The notes under the pieces: model-generated
Seen by the model: only the letters and a program-made list of their open reading frames with translations
Databases searched by the model: none
What the model was told of the DNA's origin: nothing
Assembly (NCBI RefSeq): GCF_047663525.1
Contig: NC_092600.1
Coordinates: forward strand, 868,001 to 932,000
Direction of reading: 5' to 3'
Source of the DNA: Anas platyrhynchos
Lineage: Eukaryota; Chordata; Aves; Anseriformes; Anatidae
DNA: 64,000 nt
Translations under genes and position numbers: made by a program
Shown: positions 54,300-64,000 of the stretch, piece after piece
Layout: each line of letters begins with the position of its first letter
How positions within the stretch are numbered: position 1 is the stretch's first letter

Positions 54300-54620
54300 A
54301 TCTGAAGGGGCACGGAGATGAGGATTTTATCGCATTTATCACAGCTACAACATTATCTCTACGCAGGCAATGGGAGCTTTAAACTGAGTTTAAAGTCTTC
54401 AGTGGGCTACAGAACAAGTTAATAACAGCTCATAAGAGGAGGTGCTATGTGTAATTTGTGATCTTTAACCTATTATCATAATACGAACCAATTATCAACA
54501 CGGAGGCAGAGTAATTAGCACAGCATAACTAATAAAACAGGGTCATCAAATGAAAATACAAGATAATTACATTATGTAACTATACAGTTGAAAAAGCACA
54601 GAAAGTAAGGAAAATGAGTT
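54300..54620. other. AT-rich non-coding block containing the palindrome
   Basis: Contains TTATCACAG, TTATCTC, AACCAATTATCAACA, GTAATTAGCACAGC and AGATAATTACATTA. It is rich in GATA-like and homeodomain-like cores and free of repeats and frames. Confidence 0.3.
54377..54395. promoter_or_regulatory. 19-bp perfect palindrome in an AT-rich block
   Basis: CTTTAAACT-G-AGTTTAAAG is a perfect inverted repeat with a one-base centre. It lies in the AT-rich, frame-free segment 54300-54620, which also has many TAATTA/AATTAG-type homeodomain cores. A dimeric protein site is possible. No function is shown by the sequence. Confidence 0.35.
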
Positions 54621-57600
54621 ATGACCATGGACTCATTAGGCTGACTGGAAGCACGGTGACACGCTCGCAGTAAAACAAAGCGAGTTTCCCCCCAGAAGCA
54701 GCAGGAAGGTCGCTATTTGTGGCTGACGGGGCGTTACGAGGGGGCCTGGGGGCTGCACTGACCACTGCCTGGCCCAGCCTGCTCCGAGCAGAGCCCACCC
54801 CACAGAGCCTGTAATTACAGCTGGGCGACCCAGAGCTATGGGCACTAACTGAGGTACTGAGGGAGTTGTGCTGTATAAATAACATCGGTATCTTTGGCTA
54901 ACCGTGCTAGCTTTGGGGGTTTTCCACCAGGCACCCGAATTTGCACAGCTGTGAAATAAAGAGTGCCTTGGCTCCATGTGCCAGATTGGCACTGTGCAGG
55001 CTGGGTGGATGAACCCCCACGTGTGGGGCTACGGACCAGCTACGAGACATCTATAGAGGCTACACACAGCCACACTGCTGTCAGGATGACCCAAAAAGCA
55101 GGAGGCACAGACACACAGGCAGTGCCCTGTCCCAGGAGCTGCTCCCAGCTCCCACAGCTCCAGCACGCAGCCCAGCTCCCTCGACAGCCAGCATCTCCCC
55201 ACAGCAGATCTCAAATTCATAACCCAAAACTGCGACCTGAACAAATTGACTTGGAGCATCTATTCAAAAGCAAAAATATTTACTGATGTGTATCCAAACA
55301 CAAACACAGACTAAACCTACAAATCCCCACTTGCAGCTCCACAGGCAGAGGCAGCCCAGCCCGGGCACGCTGCTGTCCTTGAAATGGAAACCGGGTGAAA
55401 AACTCCGGTAACGTGCCAGGACTGCACAGGTCTGCACCTACTCAGACTTTCCCCAGAAAACACTTTTTCCCTGGGAGCAGGAAGGTTTCAGCATTCATAC
55501 AAATGGAAACACTGAAAGGCTGGTGGGAGCCAGGAGATGTACAGAGATCTACAGCTGTACTGCAGGCTGGCTTGAAACATCTGCCCGTGCAGAGCCGCAG
55601 GGCCCAAAGCCCCCAGTCCCCGAGCCAGGTGCCACGGGCTGAGAGATGATCTCAGGGCAGTGCCTTCATGGAGGAGAGGCAGCCCGAGGAGTTGGCACGG
55701 CCCTGGTGCAGCAGGCGTGACGAGCGAGGAGACAGCAGCACGGAAACACAACCACTGTCCTGTTGCAAAGGTGTCCCACAGAGAACCCCATGACGTGCAC
55801 ACACCCACCTCATCCTGGGATGAATTACACTTGATGGAGCACATTTCTACATCTCTGCAGCTCCTTTTGGCTCTCAAATACACCCTCCCATCACCATTCC
55901 CTACAATGTCTCCCACAGGCAATATACTGCGTATATTGTTCATGCTCATCATGTGCATAGGACCAATTTCTGCAAGCAGGGACAAGAATTAAATCAACTC
56001 TTTTAAACAGAAGAGAGGTTTAAGAAACCCTACTCTCATTTTAGGGCTTGATGATCAATGCTATGGGAGCAGATAGCTTGTGCATGTAATTATGGCAGTC
56101 ATAAACATAACTGCACTGACCGCAGATGGAAATGAGCTCATCAGCCTAATTGGGCATCCCCACAGACCGCCAGGGGCTGGCCAGGGCGTCCGAGCTGCCG
56201 GAGCACTCGTGGCCTTGCAGCCTCCCCGCAGAGCTGCCGGATGCTCACAGACACCCCGCACACCTTGGGGTGCAGCACCCCGGCCTGGGACAGGTTCAGC
56301 TTCCAGTTACACGGGTACAGACACAAAGTGACACCATTGGTGTGGTTTGCCCAGGAGCTGCTTCCAGACCTTGGAACAAACCTGCTGCCAGCACAACCTA
56401 GGCGTTCAGCCCTGCCAAGGCAAGGACTTGCCCCAGGGCCAAGCACAATGCCCCACACCAGAACTGTTGCCCTAACGCTGACTCAGGGCCGAGGAATCTT
56501 CCCTCTGTAGCACTATTTCCCCCAGCTCATACATTACACCCACACTTGTACAGCTTTTCACTGGCAACATCAGTTTTTCCTGATTAGTTTGCTCTGAACT
56601 TTATGTCGAAGTAAGTGATAAAATAACTTTACACTATCACCACTACCCTGTTACGGAAGAATTTATGTACACAGATAAGAATTATAGGTTATTTACATTA
56701 CTCGATTTAAAATCTCACCAGTAAACCAAGTCTAGAGAGCGCTAGGGCTGGGCAAGCGGGGGGCACACACGGCTCCCCCCTGCCCACGCCAGGGCAATCC
56801 TGGGGGTGCCGCAGCAGCAGTTCGGTGGGGTGCAGGCAGGGGCAGCACCCACCCAGGGCACTGGGCTTTGCTGCTCCCACGGGGGTCTGCAGCAACACCG
56901 CGGCACCAGGGCTGTGCTTCCCAAAACCCGACCCCGGTGCTCACCTGGCACAGCATTTGCAGGGCACAGGGACCCCAGGGGTCAGCACAGGCAGCGCGTC
57001 CTGGCCTCGCCCCTGGCTGAGAGCTGGGATGCTGCATAGCAGGAGCCAAGGAGGGAACCGAAGGGCTGAACGGCATGGTAGGCATACAGAAAACATGTAG
57101 GAAATTTAAGAGACCTTATCACAAGTCTGCTGAGATCCTCAAAGACTTTATAAGCATAAGGTCTACTGCGATGCCTGTGGCCTTTCCACAATAACAGCTT
57201 ACAGGCATTGATTTTTTTTTAGATCCATTTGTCCTGAACACTTGCTAGGGTTATAAATGCAAATAAAAACAGAAAGAAATGGAAAAACATTTCCCCGGCT
57301 GTTAACCAGAGGGCATGTTCACCTTGATGGTATCGACCTGGACTGCCCGGCACGGCGTCTGTGCAGCGAGGACCGTGCGTCCCAGCCTCTCCCTGCCGGC
57401 CCAGGGCAGCCCCAGCCCTGCAGCACCCACAGCCTGCCCCAGCCAGCACATTTAAAATGTGGGTGGCAAAGCAACCTGCACCAGGAGCATGTGGGTCCCC
57501 AGACCATCACCAGCCTTGATCCCAGCCCCCAGGCTCCCCCCTGGAGCCTCCTGTCCCACCGCAGGGCAGGATGCCCGGCCGGCAGCCCTGCTGACACAGG

Positions 57601-58638
57601 GACGCAGGCAGCTTCTCGCCGCCCCCCCTGACCTCCACACGTTTGCACAAGATCTCTCCTGCAGCCTGGCATTTGGAGAATCCTCTCCAACACCGTCGTT
57701 AATTTTCTGTGCAGTTCTCAGCAAACTGCCTGGTTTGCCTTTGCTTCTCATTTGCCTCTGCATAATTTCCTCCACCAACACATCTTTAATTAAGAATTCT
57801 GTGTTGATGATTCACAGGTGCACCTTCCAGCTCCACACACTTTCAAACAAAAACCTCACCTCCCTCCGTCCCTGCAGAGGTCAGTCCCTCAGGGCCGGCT
57901 GAGAACTGAACTTGTCCTCTTGCTGCGTTCACCACGCGCTTTTTCCCCATCATTGTAGTGAACATCACAACCATACGAACGCCTTGGGATCTTGCTCTGG
58001 GGTCTTCCTCAGCTTGGGTCTCCCTGCAGCCCCCCACCCTGGCTGTATGTCCAGGAACATAAGCTGCTGCCCGACCTCGCTCCTCCTGCCTGTAACAGAG
58101 TCTGTGGGTCGGAGCCACAGCACGTGGAGGGGTGACCCAAGGGAGAGCTGGGGAGCAGCCCCTTGTCCTGACACCTGCGGGCAGGGACCGATTTGGGAAG
58201 CCAGCTCCGCAGCCTACACATATCCCTACGAACACCCAGCCTGCCAGCCTTCAGTAGTGCTGCTCTGGGGACCATCAGCCAAGTTATCTGCTAATTCTGG
58301 CTGTCACTACTCATAGGAAGCAACAAAGAGAATGGCAGGCTGTAAGATAACTCACTTAGGACTCATCAAAAATTGTGGGGGGTTGTCTTCGCATTTATCC
58401 CATGCAAGTAAAAGGAAAACTAAGCTTTGGCATCTTTAGCATTCAGAGGCCAGCATCCAAAGGAAGGGATGTTCCCTGTGCAGCACAGAAATCTGACACA
58501 GAATGAAAGGAGACGTCAAAAAACAAAGAAGAGATCATACACTGCACTGGGTGGCCAAGGAGAGGGGAAAGGAGAAGGAAAGAAAAATGAGAGTTGCAAA
58601 AGGGATTCACAAATGGCATCGGTTTCTGTTTCTTTTTT

Positions 58639-58652
58639 AAAAAAAAAAAAAA
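58639..58652 (+). repeat. A14 homopolymer
   Basis: Fourteen A following a TTCTTTTTT run, in the intron. No element is attached. Confidence 0.9.
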
Positions 58653-59670
58653 TAAATCACTTTTAGGACTGAATGTGGTGGGACTTTGTGCTGTAAACAT
58701 GCTCCCAGATGTGCCAGGTGCCTTTTCTCTGCTGTCCCCACTCGCTAGGAAGGCTGCAGCCCCCTGGGAGCAGCAGTGCCGCAAGCAAGCGATGGGAGAA
58801 CATCCTGCCTGGTGCCCTGTGTTCACCTTGCCCAAGATGGAAACAACCATGGAAATTTTGATTGTTAGGATGAGAAAATTGTTAATGATGTGTTGATGAA
58901 CATGAAGTTAATTTTCCAATACATTTCCCACAAACTGTTGCTTTAGGACTTTTCCCCAGAGCCCAGAAAGCAGCTTTAAAGAGCTCCTGTTAAACAGTGA
59001 CTGCTGCTCTGGGACCAGTAAATAGGGTGTGTTTGGGCCGTGTCTGAGTGGGCTGGGTGATCTCTGTCTGAGAAATGCCTTCCCTGTCCCAGGGTGAAGG
59101 CAGGGTGGAGGCTGGGGGTCAGATCCAGGGCCCGTAGCAGAGCAGAGGGGCTGTGAGTGGCCTTGCTCCCTGGGACAAGCTCCAAAAGCAGGACCCACCC
59201 CGAGAGGTGACCACTCCCGGGACCTGTCTGTGAACTCCCAACACCAACAAAATGCCTGTCCAGTAGTGAAACAGAACGTGGGGATCTGAGCTGGGAGAAG
59301 AACAAGGTTAAGGGATGGGCTCAGGATAAAGCAGGTGCTTTCCAGCCAGATGTGAGCGCAGCAGAGGACAGGCACTTCCACATCCCTGGCTTCTTCTGAA
59401 TGGGAAAGCACCAACGTAGCCATGAAACCCATGGATAAACGGCTCAAAAATAATACAGCTTTCCAACATAATTTGTACTGCGTGCTGCAGCTCACACGTA
59501 TTATGCTGAGGGATTGCCGATTCCCTGATTTTCCAGGCTCCTTAAGCCCACAACAAAGAGCACACGTCAGGGATTTCACCGCCCGCAGTCAGCAGCAGCA
59601 GCTCTTCCCCCCGGCTCAGCAAAACCCCGCTCTGCCCTTTGGCTGTCACCGGGCTCACACCACGCAGCCA

Positions 59671-59698
59671 GCACCGCGAGGCACCGCGAGGCACCGGG
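59671..59698 (+). repeat. 10-bp tandem repeat, about 2.7 copies
   Basis: GCACCGCGAG occurs twice exactly and continues into GCACCGGG. It is a small GC-rich minisatellite seed in the intron. Confidence 0.9.
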
Positions 59699-60067
59699 GA
59701 TGGGCACAGGGCCCCTGGTGGCACCAGGCCCCGAAGATGGGCAGGAGGGTGCCGGGGCCAGGGCACACCAACAGTGACAGCAGAAGGGTTTTATCCGATT
59801 TTCAGATTTTCCCAGCACAAAAGTAATGGGGCAAAGATGAGTAACACGGGAATAGCAGGAGCCGATGGCTTCCCGTTCCTTCCAACACGAAGAGATGCCA
59901 GCTACAGCACATTTTGTCCTTGTGTGTCACTCAGAATTACTTGGGCACGACGTTTATTGCCATGCAACACAAACAGTGCATGGAGCAGCGGGGGAACAGT
60001 GACATTCGTTTTTCTACTTTGGATTCAATTTTGCTTATAAGACTGCCCAATATCACGATCCTGTTGG

Positions 60068-60094
60068 TTTTTTTTTTTTTTTTTTTTTTTTTTT
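60068..60094 (+). repeat. T27 homopolymer (A27 on the gene strand)
   Basis: Twenty-seven uninterrupted T in the intron. On the KCTD16 strand this is A27 preceded by a TTAAAAGAAA context, so it could be an internal-priming site for oligo(dT) on unspliced RNA. Confidence 0.95.
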
Positions 60095-61322
60095 CTTTTA
60101 AATAATCATAGTTAAAACATGAAAAAAACACTTTTTTCCCCTTAAAATTAAAATTCACTGATGATCCACACTCAGCACTTAAACTGCATGGTTTTGCTCA
60201 TCATCATCAAGAAGTATTTGACTGATAGAGCTGAGTTTAAACGCCCTGATTAGCACATGAAATACCATAAAAGAGCCAAAGAAAAGCAGAGCTTCAGATC
60301 TCTCAAATACAAACACCCCAAATAAATAAACCCTGGGTGTTGGCAAAGCTTCTTTGTTGGGTATTCAACTCCAGAGAAGAATCCCCCCCAAAAATAGGGG
60401 GTGGAGGGATAAGCTTCCAAGTGCCAGCAGTACATCAGCCACTACTGGAAACGGACCTGACAAATGCAGGTGGGAGCAATCCCGTGCTGACTTCCCTCCC
60501 AGGGAAAGCACAGCCCAAGGGGAAGCAGCTAAATAAATTCAGGGGGCAGCGGTGGAGAAGCACCTTTTGCTCCTCTCTAGTCTTTCTGAAGGATCTAAAG
60601 AAGCACAGCAGAGCAAAAGAAAAAAAGACCTCATTCAGTTTTAAAGATATTTAAAGCATGTTGTTCCTAATGGATTATCATAGTTTAAAATAAAACCAGC
60701 TCCGACGTATTCAGCTGAGCCGCATCCCATAACACCAGGCGCTTTTAGAGCTGGCCTCGGAGCACTCCCATTAAAACTCCATCAAATCATTACCATCAAT
60801 TTGGCTGGGGGCAGGGTTTTAACCTCAGAGTGCATAATTTGGGGGAGAATTCAGAAATCTAGATGTAGCTTCCTACTTACAAAGGGTAAGTTGTTCACGC
60901 GTTCTGCTGTCTCCTGCTCCCAGATGTATTTCTGGGATATTCACGAGTCTGAGTGTCCGTGGGCTGGCTTCGAGAGCTCTGCCCTTGCTCCCCATGTGCA
61001 CGTTTGTGTTGGTGACATCTGGGCCCAGACTGGATGTGAAGAGGACCTGCTGTCCTCCAGGACACCGTTATAGCTTCCAGCCAGGCTTTGTCATTCCACC
61101 AGTCCCGATCCGATCCCTGTGGGCCCCTTGCAGGGACAGGGTGGGGGGCACAGGGCTGCAGTGTCGGTGCCCAGCCCCACCGGCACCCCCAAACCCCACA
61201 TTGCCCCATCCAGGGCAGCCTCCGCAGCCCCGGTTCTGCAGAGATATACAACAGGGTCCCATTTTAATTTCATCCTGTGGATCAAATAATTGTTTGGATT
61301 TTAATATTGAGTCTACGTTTCA

Positions 61323-61427
61323 GTGATTTGCATTTAAATGTGTTGTCAGAGAACTTCCAGAAATCTTTAATAAGAAGGGTGATTTGCATTTTAATGTGCA
61401 CTTAAAGAATTTCAAGAAATCTTTTCA
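61323..61427 (+). repeat. Imperfect tandem duplication (unit about 56-57 bp) carrying two octamer motifs
   Basis: Two adjacent copies: GTGATTTGCATTTAAATGTG...AGAACTTCCAGAAATCTTT (61323-61369) and GTGATTTGCATTTTAATGTG...AAGAATTTCAAGAAATCTTT (61379-61425). Both open with ATTTGCAT (61326-61333 and 61382-61389), the reverse complement of the POU/OCT octamer ATGCAAAT, and both end with AGAAATCTTT. The copies have diverged in the middle, so the duplication is not recent, yet both octamers are intact. Confidence 0.75.
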
Positions 61428-61651
61428 TGTGAATTGTGTTATCTGAGCAATGCTTACATTTGAGGGGAATGAGAGCTGCCGGTTTGCTAAGTCAAAGTCA
61501 GAACTACTTTTTGGAGCTAGCCCAGATTTACTGGACTTTGCTTGAAAGAGCCTCACTGAAGACAAGGCTGGCTGGGAGCTGGGCAGGCAGTGGCAAGATG
61601 TGGGCTACTGCTGGGGAGGCTGTGGAGCCCAGCCTGTGCTGATCGCACCTT

Positions 61652-61743
61652 CCATCCCATCCCATCCCATCCCATCCCATCCCATCCCATCCCATCCCAT
61701 CCCATCCCATCCCACCCCATCCCACCCCATCCCATCCCATCCC
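61652..61743. repeat. (CCATC)n pentanucleotide tandem repeat
   Basis: About 18 tandem copies of CCATC (GGGAT on the minus strand). The 5' two thirds are pure, and two ACCCC interruptions occur at about 61711-61730. On the gene strand the array is an uninterrupted series of GGG triplets separated by two bases, a layout that fits G-quadruplex formation. Open frames here (repeats of PIPSH or GMGWD-type peptides) are artefacts of the repeat. Confidence 0.97.
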
Positions 61744-62389
61744 ACAGCAGCACATCTTCATGCATCCATCGGTACCAGCAGCATGGCTTGAAAGGATTTG
61801 CTTTTCTGATCATCAGTCTGAGCTCACTCTTAAGTATAAAAACCTCTCTAAGCTGATGTTGGAACAAGCTCTTTCTCCTCCTTGCAATAGCAGCAAAGAA
61901 ACCACTGCTTTGATTAGATTTTCTTATTTAAAAAAAAATAAATTTGTACGTGGCTCTCGTCTACCTTAACAGAAAGTCAAATTTCGACACTATTCAGACT
62001 CATTATGTTCTTACTTAAGCACTGTCACTCATTTCATCCATTGCAATTTCATCCACCGAAATTTAAGTTACATGACATTAACTCGCATTTCTAGGTTATG
62101 AGAACACAGACAGCAGGTCCAGTCCCTACCACGACACTGCAACTGAGCTTACACTCAGAACAGATGAGCCCAGTCCCAAACGTGCACACAAGATGTGAAG
62201 CCCTGGGGCAGCCCAGCCGTGCTGCCCAGCCCACCTCCCCCTGCTGTGCCTCCCCGGGGCACAGCCACGGCACACAGAAGACACGGAGCTACCAGTGCCA
62301 ATAGAGCCTGGTTTCAATAAAAAGACGGAAACAGACTCGTTACTAGCAGTGGGTGGAGGGCCTCAAAGACTTATGGATGATTGTGTCCG

Positions 62390-62685
62390 GAGAAGGGCTC
62401 TGAAGCTGGTGAGGGGCCTGGAGCACAGGTCCTGTGAGGGGCGGCTGAGGGAGCTGGGGGGGTTTGGGCTGGGAAATGAGGAGACATTTCTGCTCAGAAA
62501 GAGCGGGCAGGCGTTGGGACGGGTTGCCCAGGGAGGTGGTGGAGTCCCCGTCCCTGGGGGTGCTCAAGGAGAGGTTGGACGTGGTGCTTGGGGACACGGC
62601 TCAGTGGGTGACAGTGGTGGCAGGGGGACGGCTGGAGCAGATGACCTTGGAGGGCTTTTCCAATCTCAGTGGCTCTGTGGTTAAA
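62390..62685 (+). mobile_element. CR1 LINE 3' fragment with internal deletion
   Basis: Plus-strand match to the 3' region of avian CR1. It opens with GAAGCTGGTGAGGGGCCTGG and the GGCTGAGGGAGCTGGGGG block, then TTTGGGCTGGGAAATGAGGAG. It jumps directly to the ACATTTCTGCTCAGAAAG block, then the hallmark TTGCCCAGGGAGGTGGTGGA, GTCCCTGGGGGTGCTCAAG, and the tail GATGACCTTGGAGGGCTTTTCCAA ending near GGCTCTGTGG. Against the family layout as I remember it, the stretch between the two blocks (roughly 150-200 bases covering the CTCTACA...GGTTGGATATTAGG part) is missing, with the junction near 62480. It is antisense to KCTD16 and non-functional. Confidence 0.92.
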
Positions 62686-64000
62686 TCAGCTCTTCCCAGG
62701 TACCAGGAGTTACTTGCAACTAAGCCAACGCTGGTGGGATGCAGGAACACTGTCCTGGTACCAGACGAATGCAAGGCTGAGGCATTTATCAAAAATAAAT
62801 GACTTTAGGAAAACAAGACGCTTATTTTTAGAAGACAGCTCACTGCTGACAATGTTCCCATCAGTGCTCGTAGCTTCCCTGGCTCCCAGTGACTCACGCC
62901 GCTTTAGCCCTCTCCAGGGGCCGGCAGCACACAGCAGGGACAGCACCACGGCAGGTCCCTGCACTGCAGCTGCTGCAAATGCAAACTTCTGAGCTGAAAG
63001 ACAAACTGGAGAGAGCTCAAATTCAGCCCCTTGGCTGTCCTCTCCTAGCCTGAGGTTTGCTAAAATGTGGAACGTTCTTACCCTATGCACGACAGAGAGA
63101 TTTGTAAGCTAAATACATGCACGGGTGTATGCGCTGCTTTCCAGCAAGCGTGCTTCCCCAGCAGAGCTCGCAGCCCACAGCCCTGCAAACCTGCAGATAT
63201 TTCGCAGTGCAATCAAAAGTTTAAAAAACTTCAATTAGCCAAATGCAGACATATGCAAGGAGACAGCACATAATTAGTGAAAAGCAAACTAGATACTTTG
63301 GAACTTAAATGATCTAACGCATAATTGGTACATAAGTAAGAATATTTGTTTGTTTATTCTACACAGGGTCACCTACTGCTTCCACCGAACAAAGCTGTCA
63401 GTGGTTTTAAAAGGAGTAGGCTTCTGTTTCTTCAGCCAATTATTTTCTCACCAGAGATCAGAGCATCAATAAAAATGAACAAATAAACTGTTTTTTGATC
63501 AGCTGAAATATTGGTTATGTGGGATTTTTATCGTCTTCCTTATTGCAGTAAACATAAACAAAGAATCACATATGTACCAACACTGCCAACTCTTGTAATT
63601 TCTCTCAGCACTTTATGACAGCTGATGTTTATGCTCATCCACCTGTCTAGAGACAGGGTAGCTGTGGGTTTGGAGGATTCAGGATTTATTTTGAAGAACA
63701 AGTGTTGACCCTAGGGTTACAGGAAACACACGTGAGCTTCCATCTTGGGGCTAGGTTCCTAGTAAGGGCTTGTTAATCATGGCAAAGGCAACACAGCTGC
63801 TTCACGAGGCACCTGTTTTATAGGCACAGACTGCTGGGGTTCTGGCTTTTTGGAGCAGGTCAGCTAGCAGGAGAAGTGTTGTCCCCGGTGATGGAGGGCT
63901 TCTGGATGGAGAGCTTCTGCTTGCTCTTGTAAGTAAATCCTATGGGGCTTCAAATGAAAGCGGCTGTTCTGTGTCCTTTCAAAGATCCATCTGACTTGTT

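Noticed and set aside
58908..59579. 223-codon minus-strand frame, the longest on that strand
   Set aside because: It resembles no protein family I know, has Pro/Ser-rich mixed composition, overlaps other frames of similar quality and sits inside the KCTD16 intron without exon signals.

Overview
This window is vertebrate nuclear DNA, most likely from a bird. The evidence is 3'-truncated CR1 LINE fragments, an eroded MIR, very low repeat density, GC-rich patches alternating with AT-rich blocks, and a spliced terminal coding exon with a proper acceptor. I cannot resolve the order or species. There are no bacterial-style genes, operons, tRNAs, rRNAs or CRISPR arrays. Nearly all open frames are chance frames in GC-rich non-coding DNA.

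The one gene I can support is KCTD16, on the minus strand. It encodes an auxiliary subunit of GABA-B receptors with a BTB/T1 domain. Only its last coding exon is present (27026-27477; 149 complete codons plus a split arginine codon, ending in TAG). It carries the Ser/Cys-rich linker and the C-terminal H2 region. The acceptor CAG at 27478-27480, a pyrimidine tract and a good branch-point match lie just upstream. The exon carrying the BTB and H1 domains is not in the window, so everything from 27478 to 64000 is read as one intron of more than 36.5 kb.

Layout. 1 to about 24.6 kb: 3' flanking or intergenic DNA with microsatellites, poly(A) tracts, a probable CR1 remnant (14.2-14.4 kb) and a MIR (16.4-16.6 kb). 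About 24.6-27.0 kb: possible 3' UTR. The nearest canonical AATAAA on the gene strand is at 24587-24592, and an AT-repeat block at 26.5 kb would place four UGUAUAUA (Pumilio-type) motifs in the transcript. 27.0-27.5 kb: the coding exon. 27.5-64 kb: the intron, with two clear CR1 pieces (50.6-50.9 kb minus; 62.4-62.7 kb plus, internally deleted), a (CCATC)n repeat with G-quadruplex potential on the gene strand (61.65-61.74 kb), and AT-rich, homeodomain-motif-rich blocks that resemble conserved non-coding regulatory DNA. Conservation cannot be tested from one sequence.

I found no evidence of a previously undescribed biological system. The observations most worth checking are the duplicated octamer module (61.32-61.43 kb), the Pumilio-motif cluster, the homeodomain-motif clusters and a 19-bp palindrome in the intron.
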